Positions 22,583 through 29,199 of a stretch of DNA of 48,812 bases are shown piece after piece (position 1 is the first letter of the stretch; every line of letters begins with the position of its first letter). A program made the translations under genes and the position numbers. Under the pieces are notes generated by a model, which was not told the DNA's origin, did no database searches, and saw nothing but the letters and a program-made list of their open reading frames with translations. The DNA is from Patescibacteria group bacterium (GTDB lineage: Bacteria > Patescibacteriota > CPR2 > UBA1875): assembly GCA_028694925.1 (NCBI GenBank), contig JAQVJW010000004.1, forward strand, positions 1 to 48,812. The letters are read 5' to 3'.

Positions 22583-22887
22583 TCGATAGTATCTTAATGA
22601 GTGACATGTTATTCTACTTATCTATAATTTTATGGCCAATTTCCATTTTCTTTTTTATAAAATCTTTAAGGAGAGGTGATTATCAAAAACCGAAGACCAA
22701 AAGACTTTATTTTTTTATCTTCTTGATCATCCTTTCAATCGTTGCCTTTCTTATAGATTTATTCCTAGGGCTTGGGCCACTACACGGAAGTGACAACGCT
22801 GCCCTGACTGTACTGTGGATAATTTATACGTTAACATTGCCACTATACGTTTTTTTCATCTATATTACTAATTTAAACAGAAGTTGA
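22579..22887 (+). CDS. Small three-helix membrane protein
   Basis: 102 aa with three hydrophobic segments (about 10-28, 44-66, 76-97) separated by a Lys-rich loop (LRRGDYQKPKTKR). No family is recognised. It is AT-rich compared with neighbouring genes. It is coupled on both sides: ATGA with the NYN gene and TTGA with gltX. It may be a locally acquired or fast-evolving membrane protein. Confidence 0.6.
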   Translation: MIDSILMSDMLFYLSIILWPISIFFFIKSLRRGDYQKPKTKRLYFFIFLIILSIVAFLIDLFLGLGPLHGSDNAALTVLWIIYTLTLPLYVFFIYITNLNRS

Positions 22888-24305
22888 AGTCGTTTATGAT
22901 AGTTACCAGATTCGCACCCTCACCAACCGGTAAGCCTCATGTCGGGAATATCAGAACGGCTGTATTTTCGTACCTTTGGGCGAAACATAATAAAGGAAAG
23001 TTTCTTCTTCGAATCGAGGATACCGACAGAGCCAGATTTGTACCTGAGGCGGTCAAATATATCGAAGAGGCTCTTTCTTGGCTTGGGATTAGCTACGATG
23101 ATGAGATGGTTTATCAATCAGAAAGAAAGGAGGTCCATAAAGAGTATGCCGAGAAGCTAGTTAAAGAAGGTAAGGCATATAAATGTTTTTGTACAAAGGA
23201 AAGGCTTGAGAAGTTGAGGGGGGAACAGGAAAAGAATAAAAGACCACCGGGCTACGATGGGAAATGTCGCAACCTTAGTAACTCTGAGTTAGATAAGCTA
23301 GAGAAGGAACGCAAGAGTTATGTTATTAGGTTTAAGATGCCAGATACCGGAAAGGCCGTTTGGGATGATGGTATTCGGGGTAAGATGGAGATCGATTACG
23401 CTGTCTCTGATGATCAAGTCATTCTTAAGGCTGATGGCTATCCTACCTACCACTTAGCCTCCATAGTCGATGACCATGAGGCGGGCGTTACCGATGTTAT
23501 CCGGGGTGAGGAGTGGATCTCATCAACTCCAAAGCATGTTGCAATTCATAAAGCCCTAGGCTTCCGACACCCCAAATATTCGCATATGCCCCATATTATT
23601 GGGCCGGATAAAAAGAAGCTTAGTAAGCGCCATGGCGATACAGCCATTATGGATTATCGAGATAAAGGATATCTGCCAGAGTCGATGCTGAACTTCTTGG
23701 CTCTCCTTGGCTGGAACGACGGAACAGAGAAGGAGCTTTTTAGTCATGATGAGCTTGTCGCATCATTTGATCTTGTGCGAGTGGGGAAGGCACCGGCTGT
23801 TTTTGACCTTTCGAAGTTAAACTGGCTTAATGGGCAATATATTAGAGAGACGAACACTAAGAAATTAAAAAAAGAGATAGAAACGCTCTATCCAAAGGCA
23901 GATATCGTGAAGCTTGATAATTTTGAAAGAATACTTGAGGTAGAAAAAAGTAGACTTGCTACCTTGGAAGATATTACAAAGGACACAGACTACTTTGTAA
24001 AGTTGCCTAAATACGAATCTAAGCTCCTTGTATTCAAGAAGTCCACGAAAGAAAATACTAAAAAGGGACTGCGGGCAGCTTATGAAAAATTAAGTAGCGA
24101 AAAGTGGGAAGATGATGTAGAAAAGCTAAGTAATATTCTCGCTGTAGTTGTGGAAGATACTGGGCTTTCAAATGGAGATATCTTCTGGCCTGTTAGAGTA
24201 GCCCTTTCCGGGAAAGAGAATTCTCCAAGCCCAGCCGAGCTTCTTTGGGTATTTGGTAAAGATGAGTCACTTAGAAGATTAAGGAAAGCGCTTAGGAAGT
24301 TTTGA
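22884..24305 (+). CDS. gltX: Glutamyl-tRNA synthetase
   Basis: A 473-aa class I synthetase charging tRNA-Glu. RFAPSPTGKPHVGN carries the HIGH-type motif (HVGN) and KKLSKRHGD the KMSKS-type motif. IRGEEWISSTPKHV is in the connective domain. The tRNA-Glu gene at 31712-31787 provides a substrate. The start is a TTG overlapping the previous stop, or the ATG at 22896; neither has a good Shine-Dalgarno sequence. Whether it is discriminating or also charges tRNA-Gln cannot be read here. tRNA-Gln is present at 28182, and the AspRS type suggests an amidotransferase pathway may exist. Confidence 0.94.
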   Translation: MKSFMIVTRFAPSPTGKPHVGNIRTAVFSYLWAKHNKGKFLLRIEDTDRARFVPEAVKYIEEALSWLGISYDDEMVYQSERKEVHKEYAEKLVKEGKAYKCFCTKERLEKLRGEQEKNKRPPGYDGKCRNLSNSELDKLEKERKSYVIRFKMPDTGKAVWDDGIRGKMEIDYAVSDDQVILKADGYPTYHLASIVDDHEAGVTDVIRGEEWISSTPKHVAIHKALGFRHPKYSHMPHIIGPDKKKLSKRHGDTAIMDYRDKGYLPESMLNFLALLGWNDGTEKELFSHDELVASFDLVRVGKAPAVFDLSKLNWLNGQYIRETNTKKLKKEIETLYPKADIVKLDNFERILEVEKSRLATLEDITKDTDYFVKLPKYESKLLVFKKSTKENTKKGLRAAYEKLSSEKWEDDVEKLSNILAVVVEDTGLSNGDIFWPVRVALSGKENSPSPAELLWVFGKDESLRRLRKALRKF

Positions 24306-24640
24306 AAAGATTTAAACTAAATTGGGTAATTATTTCCTCACTTTTAATTGCTACTCTTTTAACTATTGCAACCTCTCTTTATTATATTGACGATCAAGGC
24401 AAGGAAAGAGAACCTAATCTTGATACTAGTGGAGTGCCTATTCCTGGCGGTTGCTTCTACTCAGGATATCAAGACAAAGGGTTCCCTTTGTATGTCACGA
24501 GGACACCTTATCTTTGTATCCAAGAGTTAGATACTGAATATACGACCGTTAATTACGTTAATTTGGTAATAAACTATCTGATTTACGCTTTAGGTACATT
24601 TAGCATTTTTTCAGTGATTAAGTTTATTATAAAAAGATGA
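24302..24640 (+). CDS. Small membrane protein, two predicted helices
   Basis: 112 aa with a hydrophobic helix at about 7-28, an extracytoplasmic loop of about 55 residues with three cysteines (GGCFYSGYQDKG, YLCIQELD), and a second helix at about 88-108. No family is recognised. The loop resembles those of small DUF-type membrane proteins. The TTG start overlaps the gltX stop and the stop overlaps the DUF1295 start (ATGA), so it is part of a coupled chain. AT-rich. Confidence 0.6.
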   Translation: MKRFKLNWVIISSLLIATLLTIATSLYYIDDQGKEREPNLDTSGVPIPGGCFYSGYQDKGFPLYVTRTPYLCIQELDTEYTTVNYVNLVINYLIYALGTFSIFSVIKFIIKR

Positions 24641-25404
24641 TCACCCTTCTTTATTTAATCGCTGCAGTTGCCCTATACGAGACCGTTATCTTTGGTCTCT
24701 CGCTTCTCCTTAAGCGCCAAGATATTGCCGATGTTTTCTGGGGCCCAACCTTTATCTATATAACGATAGTTCTTTTCTTTTTTGGCCCTAAATTATCATT
24801 AACAGCACTCATTGTTAACGCTCTCGTCCTTTTATGGGGCACAAGACTTGCCATACATATTGGGAAGAGGTTTATAGGGAAGAAAGAAGATAAGCGTTAC
24901 AGGGAGCTCAGTAAGAACTGGGGAAAGCTCTATTACCCTCGGTCTTTCTTGCAAACCTTTTTGCTGCAGGGTTTTTTGGCCTTACTAGTCTCTGTCCCGG
25001 TAATAATTCTTAATTTAACCAAGGTAACGCTAAGCCCCACCATAATAATCATCGGGGCTACTATTTGGCTATTTGGCTTTCTTTTTGAAATCATTGCTGA
25101 TAAACAATTAGCCGATTTTGTAAATGATCCAAAGTCAAAAGGAATCATGCAGTCTGGTCTTTGGCGCTACTCAAGACACCCAAACTATTTTGGAGAAGTC
25201 ACGCTTTGGTGGGGGATATTTGTAATATCTCTTACGAGCCTTAATTACTGGTATTATTCAATTATCGGACCTCTTACAATCACTTTTTTGATTTTGTTTG
25301 TTTCTGGTATTCCGATGCTCGAAAAGAGATATGGGGGAGATAAGGAGTATGAAGAATACAAGAGAAAAACTAGTATTTTTCTACCCCTACCACCTAAAGA
25401 ATGA
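24637..25404 (+). CDS. DUF1295 / steroid 5-alpha-reductase-like membrane protein
   Basis: A 255-aa polytopic membrane protein with about six helices. The C-terminal signature GLWRYSRHPNYFGEVTLWWG is diagnostic of DUF1295 and the wider isoprenylcysteine methyltransferase/steroid reductase fold; the family ending LEKRYGGDKEYEEYKRKT is also present. Members use NADPH or SAM on lipid substrates, but the substrate here is unknown. It ends 30 bases before the heliorhodopsin gene on the same strand, which raises the possibility that it modifies a lipid or isoprenoid used with the rhodopsin; this is speculation. Confidence 0.85.
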   Translation: MITLLYLIAAVALYETVIFGLSLLLKRQDIADVFWGPTFIYITIVLFFFGPKLSLTALIVNALVLLWGTRLAIHIGKRFIGKKEDKRYRELSKNWGKLYYPRSFLQTFLLQGFLALLVSVPVIILNLTKVTLSPTIIIIGATIWLFGFLFEIIADKQLADFVNDPKSKGIMQSGLWRYSRHPNYFGEVTLWWGIFVISLTSLNYWYYSIIGPLTITFLILFVSGIPMLEKRYGGDKEYEEYKRKTSIFLPLPPKE

Positions 25405-25415
25405 TACTATTTTAA

Positions 25416-25430
25416 TATAATTATAGGAGG
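25416..25430 (+). promoter_or_regulatory. -10 box and Shine-Dalgarno site of the heliorhodopsin gene
   Basis: A consensus TATAAT (25416-25421) is followed directly by AGGAGG (25425-25430) and the ATG at 25435. The -35 region is weak. The gene may have its own promoter and also be read from upstream. Confidence 0.45.
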
Positions 25431-25434
25431 ACAT

Positions 25435-26205
25435 ATGTCAAAAATTACAATGGTTGGCCTTAAGAAGTTCAATCTGTTTATGGGTCTTATGCACGCCGTC
25501 CAGGGCGCTCTGATGCTTGCGCTCTCAAATGACTTTACGCTACCGATAAAGACTTACTTTGTAGAGTTTGATCCGGCAGTGGGGCAGCTCATTACAAAAC
25601 CAGAGGTGATCTACGACCTTAAGGTTGGTCCAGCTGTCGCTTCTTTTTTGTTTCTCTCGGCTATTGCTCATTTTTCGGTCTCACTTATTCCTCAAGTTAG
25701 AAACTGGTATGAGAAGAACCTCGGAAAGGGGATGAACCTTGCTCGCTGGATAGAGTACTCATTTTCTTCATCTGTAATGATCGTTATCATCGCCATGCTT
25801 ACCGGCATCTATAGCGCTGTTGCCCTAATGTGTATCTTCGCCCTAAATGCAATGATGGTTCTCTTCGGCTGGATGATGGAGCTCCATAATCAAACCACCA
25901 AAAAGACCGATTGGACTTCATTTATCTTTGGTTGTGTCGCCGGGATTGTTCCTTGGATTGCAATTGCACTCTACTTAGGATTTTCGGGAGAAGGGGACAT
26001 GAGAGCTCCAGACTTTGTTTACTGGATCTTCTTCTCACTATTTTTGTTCTTTAACGTCTTTGCCGTTAATATGGTCCTTCAATACAAGAAGTTAGGTAAA
26101 TGGCAAGATTATCTCTATGGAGAAAGGATGTATATCATCCTTTCTCTTGTAGCCAAATCGCTCCTTGCCTGGCAAGTATTTGCAGGAACTTTAAGGCCGG
26201 TTTAA
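25435..26205 (+). CDS. Heliorhodopsin
   Basis: A 256-aa seven-helix retinal protein. The family signature in helix 7 is LSLVAKSLLAWQVFAGTL, whose lysine is residue 241, the retinal Schiff-base position. Helix 3 has RWIEYSFSSSVMIVIIAMLT with Glu107, the counterion. These two numbers equal those of heliorhodopsin 48C12 (E107, K241) as I recall them. His20 and His79 lie near the expected pocket histidines. Heliorhodopsins are inverted in the membrane relative to type 1 rhodopsins and their roles are mostly unknown. No retinal or carotenoid synthesis gene is in the window, so retinal might be scavenged. The gene sits after DUF1295 with a good Shine-Dalgarno sequence. Confidence 0.93.
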   Translation: MSKITMVGLKKFNLFMGLMHAVQGALMLALSNDFTLPIKTYFVEFDPAVGQLITKPEVIYDLKVGPAVASFLFLSAIAHFSVSLIPQVRNWYEKNLGKGMNLARWIEYSFSSSVMIVIIAMLTGIYSAVALMCIFALNAMMVLFGWMMELHNQTTKKTDWTSFIFGCVAGIVPWIAIALYLGFSGEGDMRAPDFVYWIFFSLFLFFNVFAVNMVLQYKKLGKWQDYLYGERMYIILSLVAKSLLAWQVFAGTLRPV

Positions 26206-26209
26206 GAGT

Positions 26210-26542
26210 CTATTTATTCAAACGAGCAGCAATTGCAAACTTCATAAAATAGTCATCTATCTCAGTTAGGTTTGAATTGTATATAGGTTCATTGGAAAGG
26301 GCGTCAAGGAAAACTTCTCTAGCCCGAGTAATCTCTTTGAGTTGTTTTTTTCTTCTTTCGTCAGAGATCGTTAAGTCGAATAGCTCAAGGGCTCGATCAG
26401 TAGCCATTCGAAGGGTGTTATCTTCGTTTCTCTTCTTTGCTCTAAGGACTCTGCCAACCTCTGTCCCGATGTTACCCATCTGTTCATACAGACTAAGTTT
26501 ATGCCAGGCTCCTGCTTTTTGGTTTGCATGAAGGCTATTCAT
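26210..26542 (-). CDS. Small all-helical (four-helix-bundle-like) protein
   Basis: A 110-aa protein predicted almost entirely helical: HKLSLYEQMGNIGTEVGRVL, ATDRALELFDLTISDERRKK, LKEITRAREVFLDAL and a last helix ending KFAIAARL. It resembles hypothetical four-helix proteins that I recall as widespread in CPR genomes. No catalytic residues are evident. Its ATG overlaps the DUF5674 stop (ATGA), so the two are made together. The end of the gene lies five bases from the heliorhodopsin stop, convergent. Confidence 0.75.
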   Translation of the reverse strand: MNSLHANQKAGAWHKLSLYEQMGNIGTEVGRVLRAKKRNEDNTLRMATDRALELFDLTISDERRKKQLKEITRAREVFLDALSNEPIYNSNLTEIDDYFMKFAIAARLNK

Positions 26543-26889
26543 CTTCTTATTAGCTTCTTTACGATTGCAATAATTTTTTCCCTTATTTCAGAATTTTCCA
26601 CATCTCTTGACCGATTGCCTTGAGAAGGGCGGATATTTATCATCGAATCAAACTCGACTTGATCCTTACCCGTTTTATCAATGTAGTAGTTAATGCCCCA
26701 GAGATCCTCCTGAGAAGAGCCTTGCTCGATCAAAAGAGCTTCTTCATCTGCATGTAAGTCGCCCCCGATTGCAATTATTTCTTTTTTGACATCGACTACA
26801 AATTTAACCATATCACCAAACTGATTTTTGGCAATTTCTCTTACTACCTTCTCAGAAGTTGGTTTATCTATAATCTGTATATCAATCAT
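26539..26889 (-). CDS. DUF5674 family protein
   Basis: A 116-aa protein matching the DUF5674 pattern: AKNQFGDMVKFVVDVKKEII, ALGG-like IGGDLHADEEALLIEQGS, WGINYY and the strongly conserved FDSMINIRPSQGNRSRDVE. The function is unknown. The conserved His/Asp and NIRPSQGNRSR suggest a binding or catalytic site. It is the first gene of a two-gene minus-strand unit with the helical protein and is transcribed from a leaderless-type promoter. Confidence 0.88.
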   Translation of the reverse strand: MIDIQIIDKPTSEKVVREIAKNQFGDMVKFVVDVKKEIIAIGGDLHADEEALLIEQGSSQEDLWGINYYIDKTGKDQVEFDSMINIRPSQGNRSRDVENSEIREKIIAIVKKLIRR

Positions 26890-26895
26890 ATTAAG

Positions 26896-26904
26896 ATTTT
26901 AGCA
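26896..26904 (-). promoter_or_regulatory. Extended -10 promoter giving leaderless DUF5674 transcript
   Basis: On the minus strand TGCTAAAAT (26904-26896) is followed by CTTAAT and the ATG at 26889, a gap of exactly six bases and no Shine-Dalgarno sequence. Confidence 0.7.
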
Positions 26905-26950
26905 TTAAATACCGGGGCACGGAAGGATTGAAGTTTGTTTTATCTGGTTC

Positions 26951-27033
26951 AGCATAGTCGAAGAAGTTCGAACTTATTTTGTTAATAGTAGCACAGCTTT
27001 TAGCGGAGCGTAGCAGAAGAAGTTTGGGCTTAT
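26951..27033. repeat. Imperfect 27-bp direct repeat in the intergenic region
   Basis: 26951-26977 and 27007-27033 match at 21 of 27 positions (shared core GAAGAAGTT and CTTAT) and are 56 bases apart. The first copy contains the palindrome AAGTTCGAACTT. The 208-base gap between the DUF5674 and TIM-barrel genes holds nothing else recognisable apart from the terminator at its right end. Confidence 0.45.
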
Positions 27034-27048
27034 GTACAACTTATATTT

Positions 27049-27070
27049 AAAGGCCGCCTTTCAACGGCCC
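27049..27070 (-). terminator. Probable terminator of the TIM-barrel operon
   Basis: On the minus strand GGCCG (27069-27065) pairs with CGGCC (27056-27052) around TTGAAAGG, followed by TTTAAAT. The T-run is short, so strength is uncertain. Confidence 0.55.
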
Positions 27071-27097
27071 GTAGGAAGTTTACTTGGCGGCTTGGTG

Positions 27098-27916
27098 CTA
27101 GCCCTCGAACACCTGCATGATGTAGAGGGCCTCTTTGAGATATGCTGATGCCAGACCGATATCGAGGTCGTCGTTCTCGTCACGGAGTCGACCTTCAGCA
27201 TCGATTGAGAGGAACGGGTATTCCGCTGCGAGCTCTGCAACAACCTTAAGATTGCCAGGAGAGAGACCACCTGCGATGCCAACACCATAGGACCTGTACT
27301 CTGAGTAAAGCTCATCAAGGTAAGGTCGGAAATGGTCGGCCGTGTAGTACTGTCCCAGGCCACCTGATGGGTCGAGGAGAATGTAGTCTATAGACTCCCC
27401 GTACTGCTCCAGACGATCAACCAGACGCTTAGGGTCATGTGAAATGACCTCAAATGCGTGGCCCCCAATCTGCTGAACGATGTATTGGCAACTCCGGCCA
27501 TCTTCCAAGTTCCTGTCTGCCCACTGAAGGTACCCTTCGATCTGATCGGGGTCTGTCCATGGGATGTTGAGCTGGAATCCATCGAGTCGGTTTGGCATAC
27601 CCGCAAGGGTATGAATCTTACCGAGTTGCAGCGCAACATCGGTGCCCTTCGTGTTGTAATGCACGAGGTTGAGAACTCGGTTGTCGTCTTCGACGATACT
27701 TCCGATCTCTGAAATCTCTGGGTAGCGATGAGGCCACTTGTTCTTGATACCGTTCAGGGTCTTCTCGCTAGCCAGAATCCCGACCATCAGCTTTGGGCCG
27801 GGGTGGGTTGCCCCGAGATGTGCACGTGCTCTTCCTGGAAGTAGCGCGGTTAGCGGCCGTATCGGGTCGGTTGGCATGAAACCAGTAATCCCGATATAGC
27901 ATGGATTTGCGCTCAC
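27098..27916 (-). CDS. TIM-barrel protein with TrpF-like phosphate-binding end, unnamed family
   Basis: A 272-aa protein starting SANPCYIGITGFM (GTG start). The C-terminal part has YILLDPSGGLGQ, VGIAGGLSPGNLKVVAEL and LSIDAEGRLRDENDDL, a layout like the beta-strand 7 and 8 phosphate-binding loops of phosphoribosylanthranilate isomerase (TrpF). The catalytic Cys and Asp of true TrpF are not evident, and no trp genes are nearby, so the substrate is unknown. It is clearly GC-richer than the host genes, has a near-perfect GGGGAGGTGAT Shine-Dalgarno sequence, and follows a 43-aa zinc ribbon gene by six bases. This suggests a distinct origin. Confidence 0.75.
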   Translation of the reverse strand: MSANPCYIGITGFMPTDPIRPLTALLPGRARAHLGATHPGPKLMVGILASEKTLNGIKNKWPHRYPEISEIGSIVEDDNRVLNLVHYNTKGTDVALQLGKIHTLAGMPNRLDGFQLNIPWTDPDQIEGYLQWADRNLEDGRSCQYIVQQIGGHAFEVISHDPKRLVDRLEQYGESIDYILLDPSGGLGQYYTADHFRPYLDELYSEYRSYGVGIAGGLSPGNLKVVAELAAEYPFLSIDAEGRLRDENDDLDIGLASAYLKEALYIMQVFEG

Positions 27917-27922
27917 CTGCTA

Positions 27923-28054
27923 TCACCTCCCCAGGCTTTTCACATGTTTCTTACAGGCGTGACACCAGTACGGTCTGAACCACAGTCTCTTTCCGCACCT
28001 GACACAGTGTGATAGCCCGAATGATATGGGCACGACATCCTTAAATGTCATCAT
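27923..28054 (-). CDS. 43-aa zinc-ribbon protein
   Basis: This small ORF begins MMTFKDVVPISFGLSHCVRC and continues with a second CxxC pair in YWCHACKKH. The two CxxC knuckles, spaced 13 residues, form a probable zinc ribbon. GGAGG lies five bases before the first ATG. The stop lies six bases before the GTG of the TIM-barrel gene and overlaps its Shine-Dalgarno region, so translation is likely coupled. Its GC-rich composition matches the TIM-barrel gene. It could be a nucleic-acid-binding or partner subunit. No name is assigned. Confidence 0.7.
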   Translation of the reverse strand: MMTFKDVVPISFGLSHCVRCGKRLWFRPYWCHACKKHVKSLGR

Positions 28055-28073
28055 TCCTCCAATGTTCACGAAA

Positions 28074-28118
28074 CCCACCATTCCTGGTGGGCCCTCCGTT
28101 ATCGTCTAGCGTATTATA
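28074..28118 (-). promoter_or_regulatory. Promoter and leader hairpin of the zinc-ribbon/TIM-barrel operon
   Basis: On the minus strand a consensus TATAAT (28118-28113) is followed by a leader carrying CCCACC (28091-28086), AGGAAT and GGTGGG (28079-28074) and then TTT. The GC-rich stem plus short T-run sits between the promoter and the first start codon, so it could be an attenuator. Confidence 0.5.
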
Positions 28119-28148
28119 TCAAAAATTTGTTAATTAATTAAGCTATAT

Positions 28149-28167
28149 AAAAAGGCTCTACAGAGCC
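28149..28167 (-). terminator. Terminator after tRNA-Gln
   Basis: On the minus strand GGCTC (28167-28163), TGTA, GAGCC (28158-28154), then TTTTT. It lies 15 bases downstream of the tRNA-Gln 3' end. Confidence 0.8.
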
Positions 28168-28181
28168 AATAGGTTAAACCT

Positions 28182-28255
28182 TGGTTCGGGAGGCAGGATT
28201 CGAACCTGCGATCACGGGACCAGAACCCGTTGCCTTGCCACTTGGCTACTCCCGA
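28182..28255 (-). tRNA. tRNA-Gln (anticodon CTG)
   Basis: On the minus strand the acceptor TCGGGAG pairs with CTCCCGA, and the anticodon stem ACGGG/CCCGT encloses loop TTCTGGT (anticodon CTG, reading CAG). The T-arm is GCAGG-TTCGAAT-CCTGC. The discriminator A and CCA (28184-28182) are encoded. It directly follows the Gre-like gene stop, so the two may share a transcript. Confidence 0.93.
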
Positions 28256-28681
28256 TTATTCGATATTCTTTATCTTGTAGGTATCTTCTTGGCCGTAGTT
28301 ATCTTTAAACTTAAAGGTGTTACCAAGCTTAAGTCCAAGCATCTTCTGAGCCAAAGGTGATTCATTAGAGATAATCCCTTTTAGGGGGTCGGCGGTTGAA
28401 CGGGTAAGGATGGTATACTCCCGTTTATCAAAGCTGGCTAGATTTTCAAGAGTTACAGTTGAGCCAATTTGGACTTGGGCCGGATTCTTTTCATCAAACT
28501 CACGGACAAACCCTTTTTCAAGAATGCTTTCAATTTCGGAGAGCTGACTTTTGGCAATGTTTAACTCCCTTTGCCACTCGATCGTTGGCTTTTTCTTACG
28601 AGAAATTAGAGCCTTGAGCTCTTTTTGCCTTCTAGTTAAGGTCTCATATCCAAGCTTTGAAAGTGGGATTGTTTTTTCCAT
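28256..28681 (-). CDS. GreA/GreB-like factor lacking the acidic coiled-coil tip
   Basis: A 141-aa protein with an N-terminal helical hairpin (about 5-55) and the C-terminal FKBP-like Gre domain (IGSTVTLENL, ISNESPLAQKMLG, TFKFKDNYGQEDTYKI). Gre factors enter the RNA polymerase secondary channel and, through acidic tip residues (E. coli GreA D41 and E44 in GDLxENAEY), stimulate transcript cleavage. Here the hairpin is about 15 residues shorter and the turn reads RKKKPTIEWQ, with no acidic GDLxEN motif. It would be expected to bind polymerase without stimulating cleavage, like Rnk or Gfh proteins. The start at 28681 fits the promoter. Confidence 0.8.
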   Translation of the reverse strand: MEKTIPLSKLGYETLTRRQKELKALISRKKKPTIEWQRELNIAKSQLSEIESILEKGFVREFDEKNPAQVQIGSTVTLENLASFDKREYTILTRSTADPLKGIISNESPLAQKMLGLKLGNTFKFKDNYGQEDTYKIKNIE

Positions 28682-28694
28682 AAATGCATCCCGA

Positions 28695-28723
28695 ATAATA
28701 ACACAAATAAAGCTATTAGTAAA
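28695..28723 (-). promoter_or_regulatory. Promoter of the Gre-like gene
   Basis: On the minus strand TTTACT (28723-28718), a 17-bp spacer and TATTAT (28700-28695). The predicted leader to the ATG at 28681 is about six bases, with no Shine-Dalgarno sequence. Confidence 0.65.
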
Positions 28724-28750
28724 CAAAATGGTATTAATTGTTGTAGGAGT

Positions 28751-28798
28751 TGATATAATATATGGGAAGGGGGAACCTTCCCGCTTCGGCGGTTTTTT
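28751..28798 (+). promoter_or_regulatory. Promoter and attenuator-like leader of the response regulator gene
   Basis: An extended -10 TGATATAAT (hexamer 28754-28759) is followed by hairpin GGGAAGG (28764-28770)/CCTTCCC (28776-28782) and then CCGC-TTCG-GCGG (28781-28792) with TTTTTT (28793-28798), a textbook terminator. The two stems share 28781-28782, so they compete. The coding start is at 28813 after AGGGGGAAC. The GGGGGAAC around this Shine-Dalgarno site is repeated in the first loop (28770-28777). Confidence 0.6.
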
Positions 28799-28812
28799 AA
28801 ATTAGGGGGAAC

Positions 28813-29199
28813 ATGAAACACATACTACTAGTAGAAGATGATAAACAACTTGCGGCAATGTATGCCCAGAAATTCCGAACAGCTGGCTTTAAAGTAACTA
28901 TGGTTCAGGATGGGGGAACAGCTCTTGAGAGAGCAAAGCTCGATGAATATGATGGGATTGTCCTTGATATTATGCTACCTGGGATCTCAGGAGTAGAGAT
29001 CCTTGGGATCCTTAGAAGTGACCCAAAGACCGTCAAAACTCCAATCGTAGTCTATACCAACTATGGCGATAAGTTTAATCGAGAGAAATGTCTTTCTTAT
29101 GGTGCCGATGAATTTATCCTAAAGGTTGATTCGACACCAGAAAGTCTTTGTGAAACAATTAATAAGGTAATATCGGAGAAAGAAATTGAAGCGGTTTAG
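28813..29199 (+). CDS. Stand-alone response regulator receiver protein (CheY-like)
   Basis: A 128-aa single receiver domain with no output domain. The acidic pocket is LLVEDDKQ, the phosphoacceptor Asp lies in DGIVLDIMLPGISG, the switch Thr/Ser is in VVYTNYG, and the Lys is in FILKVDS. It may act by protein contacts. Its kinase is unknown; the PAS kinase at 32863 is the only candidate in the window. The leader carries a possible attenuator. The stop overlaps the start of the CAP-domain gene by 14 bases. Confidence 0.9.
   Translation: MKHILLVEDDKQLAAMYAQKFRTAGFKVTMVQDGGTALERAKLDEYDGIVLDIMLPGISGVEILGILRSDPKTVKTPIVVYTNYGDKFNREKCLSYGADEFILKVDSTPESLCETINKVISEKEIEAV

Noticed and set aside
25435-26205. 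Type 1 (proton- or ion-pumping) rhodopsin
   Set aside because: The helix 7 lysine context SLVAKSLLAWQ and the Glu107 helix 3 motif are those of heliorhodopsins; the DTD-type pump motif is absent.
27098-27916. A genuine tryptophan-pathway TrpF
   Set aside because: Only the C-terminal phosphate-loop pattern is TrpF-like. The N-terminal catalytic cysteine pattern and other trp genes are missing.
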